Source: Gaiellasilicea sp963749515
Lineage (GTDB): Bacteria; Actinomycetota; Thermoleophilia; Gaiellales; Gaiellaceae
DNA length: 64,000 bases
Direction of reading: 5' to 3'
Assembly (NCBI GenBank): GCA_963749515.1
Contig: CAVVMR010000002.1
Span: forward strand, 124,001-188,000
Shown: positions 52,407 through 60,343 of the stretch, one piece after another
How the letters are laid out: each line of letters begins with the position of its first letter
Numbering within the stretch: the first letter of the stretch is position 1
Notes under the pieces: generated by a model
Seen by the model: the letters and a program-made list of their open reading frames with translations, nothing else
What the model was told of the DNA's origin: nothing
Databases searched by the model: none
Position numbers and translations under genes: made by a program

Positions 52407-53705
52407 ATGCCTAGCCTGCCGTCACGAGCGCTGCGGCGGTCGGCGAGGGATCCCTTCTTTTTCTTCTTCCTCGTCACCGTCGTCCTGTGCTTGCTTCGGG
52501 CGCGCGACCTCCCCGCGGTCGAGGTCTCGGATGCCGCCGTCGGCTTGCCAGACGTGGCCCTTCTGGGTCTCGCGCTCCTCACTGCAGTCCGTCTCCGCAA
52601 CGGAAGTCGCCCGCTACCCTCGACGTGGCTGCTCGCGGCCGCAGCGGCATTCGCGGCGCTGGTTGTTGTCACCTCGCTCGCAAACGGTGCAACGGCGTTC
52701 ACTTCGGCGGGGAAGCTCGCGGAGCTCGTCGTCCTCGCGCTTGCGGCGTCGGTCTTGATCGACTCGGAGGAGCGACTCGAGTCGCTTGCAGCTCTGCTGG
52801 TCGGCGTGTGCGTGGCGGTTGCGTTCTGGGCAGTCGTTCAGTTCGTCCGTGACGGGGCCGGCCGGCAGCCGTCGTTCCTCGGCGAGCACGACATGGCAGC
52901 GCTCGGAACGATTGCGATCGTCGTCGGCCTGGCCGACCTGTACGCGCGTCGTGGCCGGCCGAGTCGACTGACGCTCACTGCGCTCGTCGCGGGGAGCGTC
53001 GCCGTCACGCTCGGGGCGGCGCTCGCGAGCCTGCTCGGCCTCTACCTGGCTGCAGGTGCTGTGGGGGTCCTCGCTGCCTCTCGGCGCGAGCTCCATCGCA
53101 TCCCTGCGCTAGCGACCGTCGCTGTGTTGATTGCTGTCACCGCAGGGACGCTCTCGCTGAGAAGCGGCGAGCTCGGCTTTCTCAAGTCCTGGTTCGGCGC
53201 CGAGCCCGACCGGCCGGGCCAGTACGCGGCGAGCTGGAGCCAGCGTCTGATCTACGTCTACATCGGCGGCCGCGTCTTCCTCCACCAGCCTCTTCTCGGC
53301 ACCGGTTGGCGTGGCGAGCTACCGCCCGAGGAGTACGCGCGCTATCTGCCGGACGCGCGCAAGCGCTTTTCGGATCAGCCGCCGCACTACTTCCCGACCG
53401 AGGACGGCACGTTCGTCCCGCAACAGACGTACGACCAGGTGCTCTACGAGCTCGGCCTCGTCGGCTTCGCCCTGTTGCTCGTGTTGCTCGCGCTCGCGGT
53501 GCAGAAGGCCGCCGCGGCTGGACTGCACTGGCCACGTGGCCCGACCGGCGCGCTCGCGTACTTGCCGGCGGCGTGGCTCGCAGGTTTGCTCGGCGCGCTC
53601 GCAGGTGCTGCGCTCTTCGGCGGGTCCGCGATCGCCGCTATCTTCTGGCTGACGCTGGGCGTCGTCGCGGCCGCCGGCGGGCTCATCCCAGCCGCCTCCA
53701 AGTGA
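52407..53705 (+). CDS. O-antigen ligase/polymerase family membrane protein (Wzy-like)
   Basis: 432 aa from ATG 52407 with about 11 helices. A large outer loop (about 275-355) contains QRLIYVYIGGRVFLHQPLLGTGWRGE in two pieces, with the GTGW motif and nearby YFPTEDGTFVPQQTYDQVLYEL that are characteristic of the Wzy_C/WaaL family. Role: polymerisation or ligation of lipid-linked glycan outside the membrane. TATCAT lies 10 nt before the start. Divergent from the GT4 at 52351. Confidence 0.87.
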   Translation: MPSLPSRALRRSARDPFFFFFLVTVVLCLLRARDLPAVEVSDAAVGLPDVALLGLALLTAVRLRNGSRPLPSTWLLAAAAAFAALVVVTSLANGATAFTSAGKLAELVVLALAASVLIDSEERLESLAALLVGVCVAVAFWAVVQFVRDGAGRQPSFLGEHDMAALGTIAIVVGLADLYARRGRPSRLTLTALVAGSVAVTLGAALASLLGLYLAAGAVGVLAASRRELHRIPALATVAVLIAVTAGTLSLRSGELGFLKSWFGAEPDRPGQYAASWSQRLIYVYIGGRVFLHQPLLGTGWRGELPPEEYARYLPDARKRFSDQPPHYFPTEDGTFVPQQTYDQVLYELGLVGFALLLVLLALAVQKAAAAGLHWPRGPTGALAYLPAAWLAGLLGALAGAALFGGSAIAAIFWLTLGVVAAAGGLIPAASK

Positions 53706-54881
53706 ACGCGCCCAAGAACCTCACGATCGTGCACGCCATTGCCCGGCTCAATGTCGGCGGCGCGGCGCTGCATGTGCTTCAGCTGGCACACGAGCAGCAG
53801 AAGCAGGGACACGACGTCGTCGTCGTGGCCGGCACGCTCGCAACGGGCGAGGAATCGATGGAGTACGCAGCAGACGAGTTGGGTGTCACCGTGCTCAGGC
53901 TCCCGGAGCTCCAGCGCGAGCTCTCACCGCGACGGGACGCGACGGCGATACGTGCGCTGCGCCGCATCCTGCGCACACGACGTCCCGACGTCCTTCACAC
54001 GCACACGGCGAAGGCGGGCGCGACTGGACGAATCGCTGCGCTGCTGGCGGGCCGGGCGCGTCCGCGGGCGCTCGTCCACACCTATCACGGCCACGTCCTG
54101 AGCGGCTACTTCTCGCCGTCGCGTGAGCGCGTCTTCCGACTCATCGAGCGACTGCTGGGACGAATGACCAGGTGCTCTCGTCGCCGTGAGCGACGAGGTG
54201 CGAGACGACCTCGTCCGCTTCGGCGTCGCGCCGGCCGAGAGGATCTCGGTCGTGTCGTACGGCTTCGACCTGCCTGCTCCGAGCGACGCCGAGGTGGCGG
54301 CCGGCGCCCGGGCTCGAACGGACCTCGGCATTGGCGATGACACGTTCGTCGTCGGGTGGGCAGGCAGGCTGACGGCGATCAAGCGGCCACTCGACCTCAT
54401 CCGCACACTGTCCGCGCTACTCGATCAGGGCGTGGACGCGCAACTCGTGATCGTCGGAGACGGCGAGGAGCGCTCCGCGGTGGAGGCTCTCGCCGGGAAG
54501 CTAGGGGTCACCGAACGCTGCCGGCTCGTCGGCTTCCAACAGGGGATGCGAGCCTGGTACGCCGCCTTTGACGCGACGCTCCTCACCTCCGCGAACGAGG
54601 GCACCCCGGTGGTCGCGATCGAGTCGCTCGCCGCCGAATGCCCGGTCGTCGCAACACGAGCGGGCGGCACTTCGACTGTCGTCCGCGACGGCGAAAGCGG
54701 CTTCCTGGAGTCGATCGGAGACACGCAAGCGCTCGCGGGCCGGCTGGCTGAGCTCGCACGCGACTGCGACCGGCGTCTGGCGCTCGGCCGTCGCGGCGGC
54801 GAGGACGTGCGCGAGCGCTTCGCGACCGGCCGAATGGCAGCTGAGATCGATGCCGTCTACCGCAGGGTGCTGGCGCGATGA
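53702..54881 (+). pseudogene. Glycosyltransferase family 4, interrupted by a +1 frameshift
   Basis: GTG 53702 overlaps the previous stop (GTGA). The first frame encodes LTIVHAIARLNVGGAALHVL, VLHTHTAKAGATGR and TYHGHVLSGYFSP up to LLGRMT (54169), then turns into arginine-rich nonsense. Skipping one base at about 54168-54171 continues as GALVAVSDEVRDDLVRFGVA, VGWAGRLTAIKRPLDLIRTL and EGTPVVAIESLAAECP, a complete donor domain ending at 54881. So the enzyme is intact apart from one base; assembly error or real mutation cannot be told apart. Confidence 0.78.
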
Positions 54882-55993
54882 AGGTCGTCCACATCCACAA
54901 GCTCACCGGCGTCAGCGGCTCCGAGAACCACCTCCTCGCACTCTTGCCGGCTCTGAGGTCGGCCGGGCTCGACGCCCGCTTCATCGGCCTCGACGTACCC
55001 GGGAGCGACGCGCAACTCTTCTACGGCCACCTCGACGAACTGGGCGTCCCGTACCGCCAGGTGCGATGCGGGGTCGACATCAGCCCGCGCATGGCCCGCG
55101 ATGTGATCCGCGCGGTCCGGGCAGAGCGACCCGACCTCATCCATACGCACCTCGTGCACGGTGACGTCTACGGCGCGATCGCAGCCGGTGCGCTGCGGGT
55201 CCCATACCTCTCGACCCGGCACAACGACGATCGGTACCTGCTCGGGCCGTTCCGCTACGTCGACCGAGCCTTCGCTCGTGGCGCGCGGCGGTTGATCGCG
55301 ATCTCGGACGCCGTCAGGCGCTTCCTCGAAGCGGCGGGCCACGCACCGGAGAAGCTCGTCACGATTCCGTACGGACTCGACGAGCTCCCTTCCGCGCACG
55401 CCGAGGTGACACCCGAGGCCGTGGGGATTCCCGCCGACGCGCCCCTCGCAATCGCCGTCGGCAGGCTGATCGCGCAGAAGGACCACGCGACGCTCGTGCG
55501 CGCGTTCGCTCGCGTGCACGCCGAGTTGCCGCATGCGCGGCTCGCGATTCTCGGCAGCGGGCCGCTGGAGAGCGAGACACGGGCACTCGTCCGAGAGCTC
55601 GTTCTCGATGGCGCCGTCTCCCTTCCCGGACGCACCAACATCCGCGACTGGCTCGAGCGCGGCGACGTCTTCGTCCATACGTCCCGCTGGGAGGGGTTCG
55701 GGATCGTGCTGCTCGAGGCGATGCTCGCGTCGCTGCCTGTCGTTGCGACCGGCGTGAGCGCCGTGCCGGAGATCGTTGCGGACGGCGAAACGGGAGTCCT
55801 TGTGGACGAAGGAGACGTCAACGGCGTCGCACGTGCGCTCCGCGAACTGCTCGAGGATCCCGATCGCGCGCAGCGACTCGGCGCCGCGGGTCGCAGACGC
55901 GCGCTCAGCGACTTCTCGGTCGCGCGGATGACCGACCGCACCATCGAGGTGTATCGCGCCGCGCTACTCGGCGGTCGCGGCGGGCGGCCGTAG
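54878..55993 (+). CDS. Glycosyltransferase family 4
   Basis: 371 aa; ATG 54878 overlaps the previous stop (ATGA). VVHIHKLTGVSGSENHLL, LIHTHLVHGDVYGAIAAG, VGRLIAQKDHATLVRAFA and WEGFGIVLLEAMLASLP. It overlaps the convergent flippase by 30 bp at the 3' ends. Downstream member of the Wzy-GT4-GT4 group. Confidence 0.9.
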   Translation: MKVVHIHKLTGVSGSENHLLALLPALRSAGLDARFIGLDVPGSDAQLFYGHLDELGVPYRQVRCGVDISPRMARDVIRAVRAERPDLIHTHLVHGDVYGAIAAGALRVPYLSTRHNDDRYLLGPFRYVDRAFARGARRLIAISDAVRRFLEAAGHAPEKLVTIPYGLDELPSAHAEVTPEAVGIPADAPLAIAVGRLIAQKDHATLVRAFARVHAELPHARLAILGSGPLESETRALVRELVLDGAVSLPGRTNIRDWLERGDVFVHTSRWEGFGIVLLEAMLASLPVVATGVSAVPEIVADGETGVLVDEGDVNGVARALRELLEDPDRAQRLGAAGRRRALSDFSVARMTDRTIEVYRAALLGGRGGRP

Positions 55994-57478
55994 CAGCTGC
56001 TGAGCGACCACCGCTCGCTCCTCGCGGTCGAATCCGAAGCGCCAGACGGCGAGGCTGCACGCAATCGCCCAGAGGCACCCGACGGGCAACAGCTCGAGAC
56101 GTGTATCCAGGTCGCCGATGTGGCCGACGCCGAGAAGCACGACAGCGCCGGCCGCGAGCGCGGGCGGAAGCGGACGAAGGATCGCGCGCGCGAGGTCGAT
56201 CGCGCGAGCTGACGCAGCCGGTGCTGCGAGCGCAGGAACGATGTAGAGCAGCAGGGCGGCATCGACGACCAGGGTCGCAAGCGCGACGCCCCAGATACCG
56301 ACGGTCGAGGCGAGCACGATGGAGACGACGACGTTCGCGGCGGCGGCGGCGACGAGAGTTCTGGCGACCTCGCGCTGCCGCGCACGCGCGATCAGGAACT
56401 GCGTGAGGAGGTAGATCGGCTGGTGCACGAGCGCGACGAGCGCCAGCAGGGCCATCACCGCGGCGCTCTCGCCGTACCCGTCACCGACCCAGGCCTCGAT
56501 CAGCTGCCCGGGAAGGAAGAGCAGAGGCAGCGCGAGCAGGAGCGTCGCCGCCGTCACGCCACGGAGCCCGGTCAGCAACAACCGGCGCTGGCGGTCGATC
56601 TCACGCGAGCCCTCGTACTCCGAGAGCGCCGGATACAGCAGCCGCGTGCCGACGCTTCCAAGCCCGTACGCGAAGCTGAACAGCTTCGCCGGGATCGCGT
56701 AGAGCGCGGCCGCCTTGGCGCCGAGCACGATCCCGACCACGACGACGTCCGTCGAGAAGACAACGGTGTTGGCAATGTGCACGAGGAAGTTGCTCCAGCT
56801 GAACGACGTCAGCTCGCGGATCCGGGCACGCGTCACGTGCAGCCGGCTCAGCCTGAGATCCGGCAGCTCGGACCGGAGCCACGCGAGCGGAAGCACGAGT
56901 CTCAGCAACGTCGTCGCGAGGGTCAACGCTCCGAGCAGGATCAGGCCGCCGCCCCTCGGGATCAGGAGTGCGACGAGTACCGCGTAGAGCGCGGTGGAAA
57001 GGAAGTTCGCCAGGTTCTGGAGGTCGAAGCGCTGCTGGCCTAGGAGCAGGTTGTTGAAGAGCCCAAGGGGAAAGCGGAGCGCGATGCCCAGCACGACGAG
57101 AAACGTCGAGATTCTCGCGGGCCAGACCAGGTCGTCCGGCGTGGTCACGAGCTCTGGAACGAGCCAGGCGATCGCGAGCCCGACCGGCAGCGTGGCCGCT
57201 CCGATCACGCCGTAGAGCGCGAGCCCCACCGAGGCGAGGGCATTTGTGTCCTCGGGCGATCGGCGACCGCGTGCCTCCGCGGCGAACCGGACGATCGAGG
57301 GGCCGACGCCGAAGTCCAGCACCATCAGGTAGACGGTGATCGACCCGATGAAGGACCAGATGCCGAATCCCTCGGTTCCGACCTGGTGCAGGACGATGGG
57401 CGTGACGACGAGGCCGGAGACGATCGCGGCGCCGTACGTCGCGTAGATCCCGAGCGCGTTCCGCCGGAAGAACCGCAT
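55964..57478 (-). CDS. Wzx-type polysaccharide flippase (MOP superfamily)
   Basis: 504 aa, about 12-14 helices, starting at ATG 57478 (RFFRRNALGIYATYGAAIVS), with VGTEGFGIWSFIGSITVYL and LDFGVGPSIVRFAAEARG characteristic of O-unit translocases. A long frame upstream overlaps the methyltransferase gene and is not coding. The second flippase of the region; it differs clearly from the one at 36115, so they may serve different glycans. Confidence 0.87.
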   Translation of the reverse strand: MRFFRRNALGIYATYGAAIVSGLVVTPIVLHQVGTEGFGIWSFIGSITVYLMVLDFGVGPSIVRFAAEARGRRSPEDTNALASVGLALYGVIGAATLPVGLAIAWLVPELVTTPDDLVWPARISTFLVVLGIALRFPLGLFNNLLLGQQRFDLQNLANFLSTALYAVLVALLIPRGGGLILLGALTLATTLLRLVLPLAWLRSELPDLRLSRLHVTRARIRELTSFSWSNFLVHIANTVVFSTDVVVVGIVLGAKAAALYAIPAKLFSFAYGLGSVGTRLLYPALSEYEGSREIDRQRRLLLTGLRGVTAATLLLALPLLFLPGQLIEAWVGDGYGESAAVMALLALVALVHQPIYLLTQFLIARARQREVARTLVAAAAANVVVSIVLASTVGIWGVALATLVVDAALLLYIVPALAAPAASARAIDLARAILRPLPPALAAGAVVLLGVGHIGDLDTRLELLPVGCLWAIACSLAVWRFGFDREERAVVAQQLLRPPAATAE

Positions 57479-57494
57479 TAGCTCCCGGCGGCAC

Positions 57495-58124
57495 TCATGC
57501 GACGAGCCGCGCGACGAAAACCATGTCGCGTGAGAGAAGCCGCGGGTGGAGCCCTCGAAAGCGACCGCCGACGAAGGAGATCTCCGGACGTGCGAACCCG
57601 GCCAGGAGCGCAACGAGCGCCCGGGGCGAATACATGTGGAGGTGGGTCGGATCGTCCTCCGGTGGCTGCCCAGCGAGGAAGAGCAGCCTGCTCTGGAGGC
57701 GGAAGGCATTCGGGACCGACCCGGCAAAGGTCCCGCCGGGCCGCAAGACGCGGCGTATTTCTGCAACGACCTCCGCCGGTGCCCGCACGTGCTCGAGCAT
57801 CTCGCCGGCGACCACGACGTCGAAGGACCGGTCGTCGAACGGCAGCGGATCCTCGACGTTCCCGTGGACCGGCTTGATGCCCCGTTCCGTTGCGCGCCGA
57901 AGTGCGCCGTAGTCGACATCGAGCCCGATCACCTCGTTGCCGGGCAGATAGTGCTGGGCGACGGCACCGGAGCGGCAGCCAAGGTCGAGCACCCGGTGTC
58001 CGGGACCACCGACCGCTGCCACCAGCAGCGGCACGCGCTCGGGGACGAACACGAACTCGCCGGCATCGCGCCGGTCGCGATGGTGCGCCTCGTACCGGCG
58101 CCGAATCCTCTCTAGCTCAGACAT
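57495..58124 (-). CDS. SAM-dependent methyltransferase (MetW/UbiE-like)
   Basis: 209 aa from ATG 58124 (SELERIRRRYEAHHRDR). VLDLGCRSGAVAQHYLPG, VIGLDVDYGALRRA, FDVVVAGEMLEHVRAPAEVV and LRPGGTFAGSVPN are motif I-post I-II-III. The product is short, with a C-terminal HLHMYSPRALVALLAGF region typical of glycan-associated methyltransferases. Lies between the GH gene and the flippase, all on the same strand. Confidence 0.87.
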   Translation of the reverse strand: MSELERIRRRYEAHHRDRRDAGEFVFVPERVPLLVAAVGGPGHRVLDLGCRSGAVAQHYLPGNEVIGLDVDYGALRRATERGIKPVHGNVEDPLPFDDRSFDVVVAGEMLEHVRAPAEVVAEIRRVLRPGGTFAGSVPNAFRLQSRLLFLAGQPPEDDPTHLHMYSPRALVALLAGFARPEISFVGGRFRGLHPRLLSRDMVFVARLVA

Positions 58125-58137
58125 CGCCGCGCCACCT

Positions 58138-58143
58138 ACACTA
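58138..58143 (-). promoter_or_regulatory. -10-like hexamer TAGTGT, methyltransferase
   Basis: 13 nt before ATG 58124 in the 39-bp gap behind the hydrolase gene; possibly an internal promoter. Confidence 0.35.
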
Positions 58144-58163
58144 GAGCGGCCCGCGGCCACGGG

Positions 58164-59324
58164 CTACCCGCGAAGCTTCTGGAACGCTGCGAACGCGGGC
58201 TTCTTGGCGCCCGACGCCGTGAGCAGGCCGGACTGCCAGCCGTCGTTCGCGAGCTGCCGCTCGTCGCGGAGCAGGAACCAGAGGAACATGTCGATCCGGG
58301 GGTGCCGCTTCGCGATCCCGTACGCCTGCGTCAGGTACTTCGCCTGCTTGGCACGGGAGACGCCGAACGTCCGGTCCGGCGGATTGGTCTGATAGCCGTA
58401 TTCGGTGATCCAGATCCGCTTGTTGCCGAAGAGCCGCGTGACCTCGGTGACGAGCAACTGGAAGTTTCCGAGCGTGATGGCGGTCGCCGCGTTGCCGTGG
58501 ATCCCGGGCGGCGGCGGGGTGCTCGGCGTCTCGCGCGGCGCGCCGTAGTACGGGTGGTGGGCGTACGCGTCGAAGCCTTTCGCGCCTGCCTTCTTCATTG
58601 CCCGCATAAAGGGCAGCGGCGACACGGCCGGCCTCGCCGAGTTCGGATTGTTGTTTCCGCGCGGGCCGGTGACGCCGCACGCAACCTTCGACGCGCCTAT
58701 CGTCGTCTTGCGGATGCCCTTGACGATCGCGTTGCAGATCTTCGCGTAGTCGATCGCGCTCTGGATCACGAGCTTGCCCCCGACACGGCGATACTGGGGC
58801 CGCAGAAAGGCCGGGTTGTTCGGCTCGTTCCAGGCGAGCCAGCTGCGCACCGCCGGGATGATCCGCCCGTCCGGGCCCGCGAACGTGCCGTTGTAGCGCC
58901 GGGCCGCGGCAGTCGCGAAGCGTTCGAGATCGAGTGCGTTCCGCGGCACGCGGTTGACACCTGCGGCGCCGTTCGCCCAGGGCGGAGTCCCGATGATCGA
59001 GAACATGACCTTGATCCCGTTCTGCTGCGCGTAGTGCACGGTGCGGTCGTAGACCGCCCACTGGTAGGCCGGATCGTTCGGGTTCATCGGGTTGACCGGT
59101 CGTCGCCTGGCGACGCCGTTCGGGCCGCCCCAGACGAGGTTGACGCGAATCACCTGCGTCCGCAGCTGCTTCAGCATCGGGAAGACCTGATCGGGGTTTC
59201 CGTAGTTGATCGACGTGTCGTCGAAGAGCCCGACCTGGAGGAAGCGCGACGCGCTCGCCGCAGGCACGCAGAGTGCGGCGGTCGCCACGACGACGGCCGC
59301 CGCCGTGATCAGGCGCCTAGACAA
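58164..59324 (-). CDS. Secreted glycoside hydrolase of clan GH-A type
   Basis: 386 aa from TTG 59324, overlapping the decarboxylase stop by 8 bp. A typical signal peptide (RRLITAAAVVVATAALCVPAASA, split here from SRFLQ) and a TIM barrel follow. The acid/base candidate is E167 in WNEPNNP and the nucleophile candidate E308 in ITEYGYQ, the two strand-end glutamates of clan GH-A. Polysaccharide loci often encode such an enzyme to trim or release the product. Substrate unknown. An ATG alternative is not in frame. Confidence 0.83.
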   Translation of the reverse strand: MSRRLITAAAVVVATAALCVPAASASRFLQVGLFDDTSINYGNPDQVFPMLKQLRTQVIRVNLVWGGPNGVARRRPVNPMNPNDPAYQWAVYDRTVHYAQQNGIKVMFSIIGTPPWANGAAGVNRVPRNALDLERFATAAARRYNGTFAGPDGRIIPAVRSWLAWNEPNNPAFLRPQYRRVGGKLVIQSAIDYAKICNAIVKGIRKTTIGASKVACGVTGPRGNNNPNSARPAVSPLPFMRAMKKAGAKGFDAYAHHPYYGAPRETPSTPPPPGIHGNAATAITLGNFQLLVTEVTRLFGNKRIWITEYGYQTNPPDRTFGVSRAKQAKYLTQAYGIAKRHPRIDMFLWFLLRDERQLANDGWQSGLLTASGAKKPAFAAFQKLRG

Positions 59325-60255
59325 CGATCGGTTCCGTCGGCGTCGCGGAGCGGAGCCGATGGAGGCCCTCGTCGAGTGAGATCTCAGGCTCCCAGCCGAG
59401 CAGCTGGCGAGCGCGGGTGATGTCGGGCTCCCGCTGCTTCGGGTCGTCCGTCGGCAGCGCCTCGTGAACGATCTCGCTCGAGCTGTCCCAGACCTCGATC
59501 ACCTTCTCGGCGAGCTGGAGGAGCGTGAACTCCTGCGGGTTGCCGATGTTCACAGGCATGTGCTCGCCGCTCTCGGCCAGCAGGATCAGCCCTCTAATGA
59601 GGTCGTCGACGTAACAGAAGCTGCGCGTCTGGGACCCGTCGCCGAAGACGGTGAGCGGCTTCTGCTCCATCGCTTGCCGGATGAAGGTCGGGATCGCCCG
59701 GCCATCGTGGGGGCGCATCCGTGGGCCGTAGGTGTTGAAGATCCGGACGATCGCGGTGTCGACGCCCTGCTGGCGGTGGTAGGCCATCGTCAGCGCCTCG
59801 GCGTAGCGCTTCGCCTCGTCGTAGACGCCGCGCGGCCCGATCGGGTTCACGTGTCCCCAGTAGGTCTCCGGCTGAGGGTGTACCTGCGGGTCGCCGTACA
59901 CCTCGCTCGTCGACGCCAGCAGGAAGCGCGCGCGCTTGAACTTCGCGAGGCCGAGTGCGTTGTGCGTCCCGTAGGAGCCGACCTTCAGCGTCTGCAGGGG
60001 CAGCCGCAGGTAGTCGATCGGGCTCGCCGGGCTCGCGAGGTGGTAGACGAAGTCCACCGGCTCCTCGATGCGGATCTCGTGCGTCAGGTCGCGCGGGACG
60101 AAGACGAACTCGTCGCCGCGGTTGTGCTCGATGTTCGCCAGCGAGCCGGTCTCCAGGTTGTCGACACAGATGACGCGATGGCCCTTCGCGAGCAGAGCAT
60201 CCGTGAGATGGGAGCCGAGGAAGCCGGCGCCGCCCGTTACGACCGAGGTTGGCAT
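59317..60255 (-). CDS. UDP-glucuronate decarboxylase (UDP-xylose synthase)
   Basis: 312 aa from ATG 60255 (PTSVVTGGAGFLGSHLTDAL). The subfamily signature is strong: NLETGSLANIEHN, HLASPASPIDYLRLPLQTLK, ASTSEVYGDPQVHPQPE, the YDEAKRYAEAL catalytic pair and RIFNTYGPRMRPHDGR. It makes UDP-xylose from UDP-glucuronate, so xylose is a likely component of the glycan. It is head of the operon with the hydrolase, methyltransferase and flippase; TAGCAT lies 8 nt before the ATG. Confidence 0.93.
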   Translation of the reverse strand: MPTSVVTGGAGFLGSHLTDALLAKGHRVICVDNLETGSLANIEHNRGDEFVFVPRDLTHEIRIEEPVDFVYHLASPASPIDYLRLPLQTLKVGSYGTHNALGLAKFKRARFLLASTSEVYGDPQVHPQPETYWGHVNPIGPRGVYDEAKRYAEALTMAYHRQQGVDTAIVRIFNTYGPRMRPHDGRAIPTFIRQAMEQKPLTVFGDGSQTRSFCYVDDLIRGLILLAESGEHMPVNIGNPQEFTLLQLAEKVIEVWDSSSEIVHEALPTDDPKQREPDITRARQLLGWEPEISLDEGLHRLRSATPTEPIVV

Positions 60256-60263
60256 TCGGCGGG

Positions 60264-60269
60264 ATGCTA
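60264..60269 (-). promoter_or_regulatory. -10-like hexamer TAGCAT, UDP-xylose synthase operon
   Basis: 8 nt before ATG 60255; decides that start over 60276. Confidence 0.5.
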
Positions 60270-60331
60270 GCGGCATGGGCTGTCGGCAAGCCGTTCGCTA
60301 ACGAAATCCGTACCTCTGCCGGACTCGCTCG

Positions 60332-60337
60332 TAGACT
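60332..60337 (+). promoter_or_regulatory. -10-like hexamer TAGACT, LCP gene
   Basis: 6 nt before GTG 60344. Confidence 0.45.
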
Positions 60338-60343
60338 GAGGCC

